From Deroplatys truncata (taxonomy: Eukaryota; Arthropoda; Insecta; Mantodea; Mantidae), in the NCBI GenBank assembly GCA_030765065.1, contig CM060978.1, positions 219,313,498-219,377,497 on the forward strand: a DNA stretch of 64,000 bases. The letters are read 5' to 3'. The notes beneath the pieces are model-generated. The model saw nothing but the letters and a program-made list of their open reading frames with translations. It ran no database searches and was not told where the DNA came from. Below are positions 59,193 through 64,000 of the stretch, piece by piece (within the stretch, counting starts at the first letter, position 1; the number at the start of each line of letters is the position of its first letter). Position numbers and translations under genes: made by a program.

Positions 59193-61011
59193 GATTTCTT
59201 TAAATATATGTGTTGCTTAAGCATTTGTGTGTGAGTGTGTGATTCAGAGTATTTTTTCAATTTTATATGCGTGTATTTAGTGTGGTGATTATAAAAACAG
59301 TTGTTTTCTGGTCGATTCTGCAAGTCACGAATACAGACCAAGCATTTTTCTAGAGAGCATGTACGGTCTTATGACCCATGCGACTGTTTTATGCAAATAC
59401 TAAGTACTTAATAAATACCACTACTACTACTAGTTTCTGCTGGGTTTGTGCTATCGTGCCATTTAAGACATACATTTTTAAAATTAATATTAATTGTCTG
59501 CAAGTCAGATATTTTTGCCTATTAGTACCCTTCAGTCAGGTTAAATCAACATCATCGAGGAAATTTAAGGTAGCAGTTTGAAGTACCAAGTCCTTTATTT
59601 ATTCTTTAAATATATTCACCGTGAACGAGCTTAAAATATTCTGCGGATACAAATAAAGAATTTCTAAGACTCCTTCAGAAGAATAGATTAAAGACCGAAA
59701 AAACGTGAGAGGTTACTAAGTAAAATATTTACTTTAGAAGTATCTAGTTTTTTATTCGAGGGACATTTTGACTGGCCTAAAAGTTGCTGTTTTTGTTTCG
59801 TTGAACTTATGTGGGCGAGGGTTGTGAAGGAAAGGTAATATGTGCCAGAGACAAGATATCCTTCCGGACGATGCTAATCTCTGGAATTACTGTCCGGTTT
59901 GGTAAATGAAGCAACTAATTAGCCGTGACGGAAATGAAACTTGAAACAAAACCAGGTGCAGCAGTGAAAGGACTTAAAACCTGCTCTGTTGTGCAAATCG
60001 CCATTAACCATGCTTTCCTTCTATGAGGCTTTAGAAAACACAATATAACACACATTCTAAAGAATCACAGAAACTTTTCACAGATCTTGGAAAACAAGAT
60101 CCATTTAACACTGCTAGTCAAATTGTTTTTATTTTTCGCCTCGATGCATACATTTTGTCAAACATGATACTGCAGTTAGTCTTTTATCACCACATAAAAA
60201 CATTCAGCTAAATTCAACAATCCACTAATGTGTTGCACTTTAGGAGGTAACATCGCCATAATTTGCATGATAGAAAATAACACGTTGAAAACGTAGAATA
60301 GAAGCGCTTTATTTTAAACGAAGGACCATTTGCTTCAGTACCTGAGAAAATCCTACTTAGAGCACGATTTCAGAAATGTTTCTGGTAAAATGTTGGCTCG
60401 GGTATATTTCATTTGAGTTGTTTGTACGAGGGCAATCTATAAAGTAACTTCTGTGAAGTAAGTGACGTCTTTATATAGGTTATATAGCTGTGCTCAGTAT
60501 GAAATATGTGTTGCCTCTAGAGACGCTACAGCTTTGCTGAAATTTACAATGTGTAAACTAAGAATTTATATGCCTTATGGAAATTATACGATATTAAATT
60601 TATAATCTCAGTGAGTTTGTATTTCTCATATTATGGGTACGATTAAAATGCGAGTTTTATCTGCTAAATGCTCCTTTTAAGAGGAGAAATGCATTACGAT
60701 AAAGTATCTATACATAAGAGTTAACGCTGCACGAAATATTTTATTTACAATAGTATACTGAACTTAGGTTTCTGTTGTTGGAACGACAAATGCATGCAAA
60801 AATGACCCAGAATGTTGCAGTACACTAAACAGAAAACAAAAATTGAGTTTCTCAGTACATGGTTTGTTATTTTTGATAGTTATACAAATATTAAGAGCTT
60901 TTACCACTAGTATTATTTCACCGAGGGTCTGTAATGCTCGTCTTCATAAGGAAAACAGAATGGTTTGAAAGAGTTTCGTACAGTTTGTTTATAATTTTAT
61001 GTGATATGTAT
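59193..61011. other. No recognisable feature
   Basis: No domain, repeat family or RNA gene recognised. A motif at 60424-60450 (TACGAGGGCAATCTATAAAG) resembles a mariner-type terminus but has no visible partner. Confidence 0.35.
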
Positions 61012-61460
61012 CACACAAGAACCTCGCTTATCCGGACTAGGTGTGACCGGAGATAATCCAGATTAACGAAAATCCGGAGAACACGGAAATAAACTATTAA
61101 ATGAATACAAACTTTGATATACGATAGTGAAATATGGATCACTGCAAAAGCAGAAGAGGAAATGATTGAAAATAGTCCAGATCGTTATCAGGACTGTCAT
61201 GAAAACTAATGAAACATAATCTCACACACTTTAGTTTTATTGTTCTGTGACACTGACCATGGTAACGGCGCTTGCTAGCTTTAAAGGAGCAACCGACGGC
61301 GATCTCTATGCTACCTGCGGTGTCAGCATTACAACCGTATGGATTCATATGTATATACCAAAATACTCACATGGTTTCGTGGTGAACCATTAAGCAAAAA
61401 TTAATCAGGACAAACCGGAAATTCGGATCAATGAAGGCCGGATAAATGAGGTTGTTGTGT
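61012..61460. mobile_element. Pogo/Tigger-like MITE
   Basis: Left end CACACAAGAACCTCGCTTAT|CCGG (61012) and right end in reverse complement ACACAACAACCTCATTTATCC|GG (61460) are imperfect inverted repeats. Inner copies of TAA..GAAAATCCGG and CCGAATTTCCGG extend them. The AACCTC..TTATCCGG signature is familiar from Tigger/pogo-type termini. 449 bp, no transposase. It lies 0.9 kb beyond the stop codon of the 5-HT1 receptor, so it may be in that gene's 3' flank. Confidence 0.6.
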
Positions 61461-62059
61461 ACAGAGATTTTATTTATGGTCAATAGCAGCACTAGAAAGA
61501 TGTTATATCTGCAACTAGAAATCTTATCATAAAAAATTTGCATGTAGCACGTACATGGAAATATATGTCCTTTATTGTACCGCAAATATACTTATATACC
61601 CAAATAATGGACATATAATTTATGCAAACTTATGTGTGGAAACTGGGAATATTCAGTCGTGCAAAAATTAGCAAACCAAAGCCGATGATAAGGAGAGAAA
61701 TCGTCAACCATAGCGACTGAATATTGGGCTCAGATAATCGGCTAAATACTGTATAAGGGTATTGAAGATTTTCTTTTTAGAAATTTCTTTTCCTTCTTGC
61801 GCTAATTTACAGAGATTTAAAGTTTTTGGGTTGAAGGAAGTACAAGGTTACAACAATAAAATTCTGAAGTTAGTTAAGCGTTATAATGCGCTTTAAATCA
61901 TTGTGTTTCAAACTGTACTAATATAATTTCTCTATCGGTATTGCTAATTTGATTGTAATAAAAAAGGTTACTTTATAGGTAGCTCTCGTATTATCACGTT
62001 ATAATATAGCAGCCTCTCTTGTACAAACTCCGTACAACAGCATCCATGTTTGGAGACAA

Positions 62060-62065
62060 TTTATT
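62060..62065 (-). terminator. Possible polyadenylation signal for the 5-HT1 gene
   Basis: AATAAA on the minus strand, about 310 bases past the receptor stop codon. Other AATAAA hexamers exist further downstream, so the real site is uncertain. Confidence 0.25.
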
Positions 62066-62376
62066 GTCCTCACTAAACAGCCAACTTTGTGAGCTTGGCC
62101 TATGTTAATATTAAGCGTATTTTCTGCATTTGAAGAAACGAGGAAGATTATAGAGAGTAAAGTGACTGTTCTTTCCTTACGACTGTGCAAAAGATATGGT
62201 GATAGTTCGTAACGCACTGTTTATAACAGTTCATTCAAGCCACCAGCGTAGTGATATGATATAGCATCAAGCGCGAAAATGATTGTCTCAAATGAAATGC
62301 ACCCGCCTGGTTACGAAGCAGACGTTGCAGGAGACAGCAAAGAGGACTAAAGAAGAAGTTCACAACCAAAGTTTTG

Positions 62377-63180
62377 TCAGAGAAATGATTCGTCCGCTCT
62401 TGGTGACACGCTGGTGGTCATCGAAGTGGCTGCAGTCGGTGGCGGTCTCGCTGCGCTATCTTCAGGTTCTGTAGTATCGGCATCTTCCGCCTCTTCACTA
62501 GTGGCTCCGCCACCTCCAGCACCGCTGCCTCCCCCACAGGCTGTCTCCTCCTCCCGTGGATGCTGGCTGCTATTGATGACACAGTAATGATGCTCTGGGT
62601 CGCCGTATTGGGAGTGATAGAATTCCTCCCTCATCATGTGGTTGAGGGAGCCGCAACGGAAGAATAGGATTTGCTGGAACGGCTTCCGGAAGTCGCGGTT
62701 CAAGGTAGCATAGATAATGGGGTTGAGTAGGGAATTAGCATAGCCGAGCCACAGGAAAAGGCTGGATAATGAGGGTGCAGGGTCGGAATTGAGAAACGGT
62801 CGGACCAGGGCGAGCACGAAGAATGGCAGCCAGCAGACGGTGAACGCGCTCATGATGATGCCCAACGTAGTGGAAGCTTTGCGCTCCTTGGCAAGGGCGA
62901 AGCGTAGCTTTTTGTGATGAGACAAGGTCATCCCTCCGCCGCCTCCACCTCCACCGCCGCCACCAGCTGTCCCACCGGCACCTGCAGCACCAGTATTGTT
63001 GCAGGCAGCTGGCGGAGGTCGTCCGAAGCTGATGGTCTTCCTACGAATGAACTTGCTCACTCCGACATGCTTCTTTACGGCTGCTGTTCCCAGACGGTGC
63101 TGGTGCAGAATAGGACACTGGGACTCGTTTGACCTCCGCGGCGCCGTCGATGTGGGGAAGCATCTTGTACTTCCGCTACA
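62377..63180 (-). CDS. 5-HT1: 5-HT1-type serotonin receptor, last coding exon (partial gene)
   Basis: Encodes the C-terminal 267 residues of a rhodopsin-family amine GPCR. The exon starts after an acceptor (TTTATTGTTGCAG, ending at 63181), inside the third intracellular loop. The loop has a PKA-type RRKTIS site, a Pro stretch and a Gly-rich run of about 11 residues. TM6 follows (GIIMSAFTVCWLPFFVLAL, with the CWLP switch), then TM7 (SLFLWLGYANSLLNPIIYATL, NPIIY motif) and a cytoplasmic helix (NRDFRKPFQQILF) with a Cys (FRC) suited to palmitoylation. The long tail ends ADESFL-stop; ESFL is the C-terminus of insect 5-HT1 (5-HT1A-like, Gi-coupled, cAMP-lowering) receptors and a PDZ-type ligand. 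No ATG is needed here: TM1-5 are encoded by exons beyond 64000. The exon is GC-rich against AT-rich flanks. Subtype call from memory of the family; octopamine or other amine receptors are less likely because of the ESFL end. Confidence 0.9.
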   Translation of the reverse strand, partial: CSGSTRCFPTSTAPRRSNESQCPILHQHRLGTAAVKKHVGVSKFIRRKTISFGRPPPAACNNTGAAGAGGTAGGGGGGGGGGGMTLSHHKKLRFALAKERKASTTLGIIMSAFTVCWLPFFVLALVRPFLNSDPAPSLSSLFLWLGYANSLLNPIIYATLNRDFRKPFQQILFFRCGSLNHMMREEFYHSQYGDPEHHYCVINSSQHPREEETACGGGSGAGGGGATSEEAEDADTTEPEDSAARPPPTAATSMTTSVSPRADESFL

Positions 63181-63395
63181 CTGCAACAATAAACAACACT
63201 TTAATTAATACTCGAAGCAAGTTTTGATGTTTCCAACAATCATTGTACATATTGCTGATACAATATACTTCTGCACTGAAAATAAACATCAAGAGAAAGA
63301 ATAGGTGAAATGACTAAACGATTTAAGTTCATGGAACTATAATTAAAGAATAAGATAGTAGTTAAAACTCAGTTAACGTATTGTACTATTTTGTT

Positions 63396-64000
63396 TTGAG
63401 GCAGTATTTTTAACACTTAAATGATTTCAGTCAAATTATATAATATATAAAATATAATAACAGCCCGCCTTAAAGCAATATGTGTATGTAACAATATAAA
63501 AAAGTGTATAATACAGTCATTGTGCATGTTTATATTATTGTATACATGTTCAATAATGTTATGCGAATGTTTTACGTAATTTAATAATATAGGAGCTGTG
63601 AGAATAATAGGTTAAAAGTTGCTAACAATTAGGTAACCTTGAGGCAATAATGAATTTGAAAGTTTAACAATACTACTTGTAATTCTTGGAAGCAATAATA
63701 TAATTTTTGAGACAGTTTATAAATATAGCCAATCAACAACCAGAAAAAGCTTTAGTTAAATGAAGGTATTCTATTGGAGTAGGATTAGCCAATCAGGGAC
63801 TTGCAATACAGAAATTTACAAACTTAGGCGGTAGAAATCAAGTCAGTTGCTTGTAGATAGCGCTCATAACTGGATGTGTTGGTTGTAGACAGTGTTCCTA
63901 ACCGGAAGCGAGATGCGTCCTCGAGAAATTTAATATGTATTCAGTGTGAGACGAAAAGAGTTTACGTGTTTAAAAAATGCAAGTATTTAATAAAAGAATC
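63396..64000 (+). mobile_element. Family C LTR, copy 5, in the 5-HT1 intron
   Basis: Starts TGAGGCAGTATTTTTAACAC and runs, well preserved, through AGCCCGCCTTAAAGCAATA, GGAGCTGTGAGAAT, two CCAAT boxes (AGCCAATCAACAACC, TAGCCAATCAGGG) and TTTAATAAAAGAATC, where the window ends. It lies antisense within the intron upstream of the receptor's last exon. Nothing was recognised in 63181-63395 besides the splice acceptor. Confidence 0.75.

Noticed and set aside
63181..63208. Start of the receptor frame upstream of 63180
   Set aside because: The codons before Cys come from the intron end (TTGTTGCAG); the splice acceptor explains the boundary.

Overview
The window is AT-rich, intron- and repeat-dominated DNA from an animal, almost certainly an insect and plausibly a cockroach or other hemimetabolous species. 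The species call is an inference: the evidence is one host exon of an insect-type 5-HT1 serotonin receptor plus the mix of arthropod transposon families, tRNA-derived SINEs and TTAGG-like motifs. There are no bacterial features, operons or RNA genes. Only one host protein-coding segment is convincing: the last exon of the 5-HT1 receptor gene on the minus strand at 62377-63180, with the rest of the gene beyond the right edge. A cluster of promoter-like motifs followed by a splice donor at 55683-55930 may mark a second gene on the plus strand, with lower confidence.

Nearly everything else is transposable elements, many nested. The dominant one, called family A here, is a non-coding ~0.9 kb element present in more than 20 full or partial copies on both strands between 1.5 kb and 50 kb. 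It has an asymmetric terminal inverted repeat (ACTTTCTCTACT), a small hairpin at one end, an internal (TG)n microsatellite, and insertion into A/T runs. These traits resemble HINE/DINE-1 elements, the non-autonomous derivatives of Helentrons. Family C is an LTR-type repeat with five copies; four continue past the LTR into a tRNA primer-site-like motif and a degenerate tandem-repeat leader but carry no gag or pol. A different solo LTR lies at 6955-7695.

DNA transposons: two ~960 bp CACTAG-ended elements with 3-bp target duplications (9688-10650 and 50638-51597), both carrying the tail of the same GERFHQDI-type protein; a decayed Tc1-like element (30775-31980); an intact 471-aa IS630/Tc1/mariner-superfamily transposase with DD82E spacing (34529-35944); a decayed mariner-like element with clear TIRs (46898-48232); and MITEs at 8470, 23641 and 61012. 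A 2.5 kb foldback element (42200-44704) has ~1 kb inverted arms that themselves contain tandem ATT-spaced subrepeats. Retroposons: a dead LINE (12467-16030) split by a family A insertion, a second LINE tail (58740-59192), several tRNA-derived SINEs, and a 429-bp GC-rich retroposon with a perfect 13-bp duplication.

The layout gives a relative chronology: older family A copies host the CACTA-type element (9.7 kb), the 8470 MITE and a younger family A copy (48.8 kb); the LINE hosts a young family A copy (14.3 kb); a family C copy hosts the GC-rich retroposon (32.8 kb). Repeat boundaries were read by eye and are good to about 10-30 bases unless a target duplication is given. Regions where nothing was recognised are stated.
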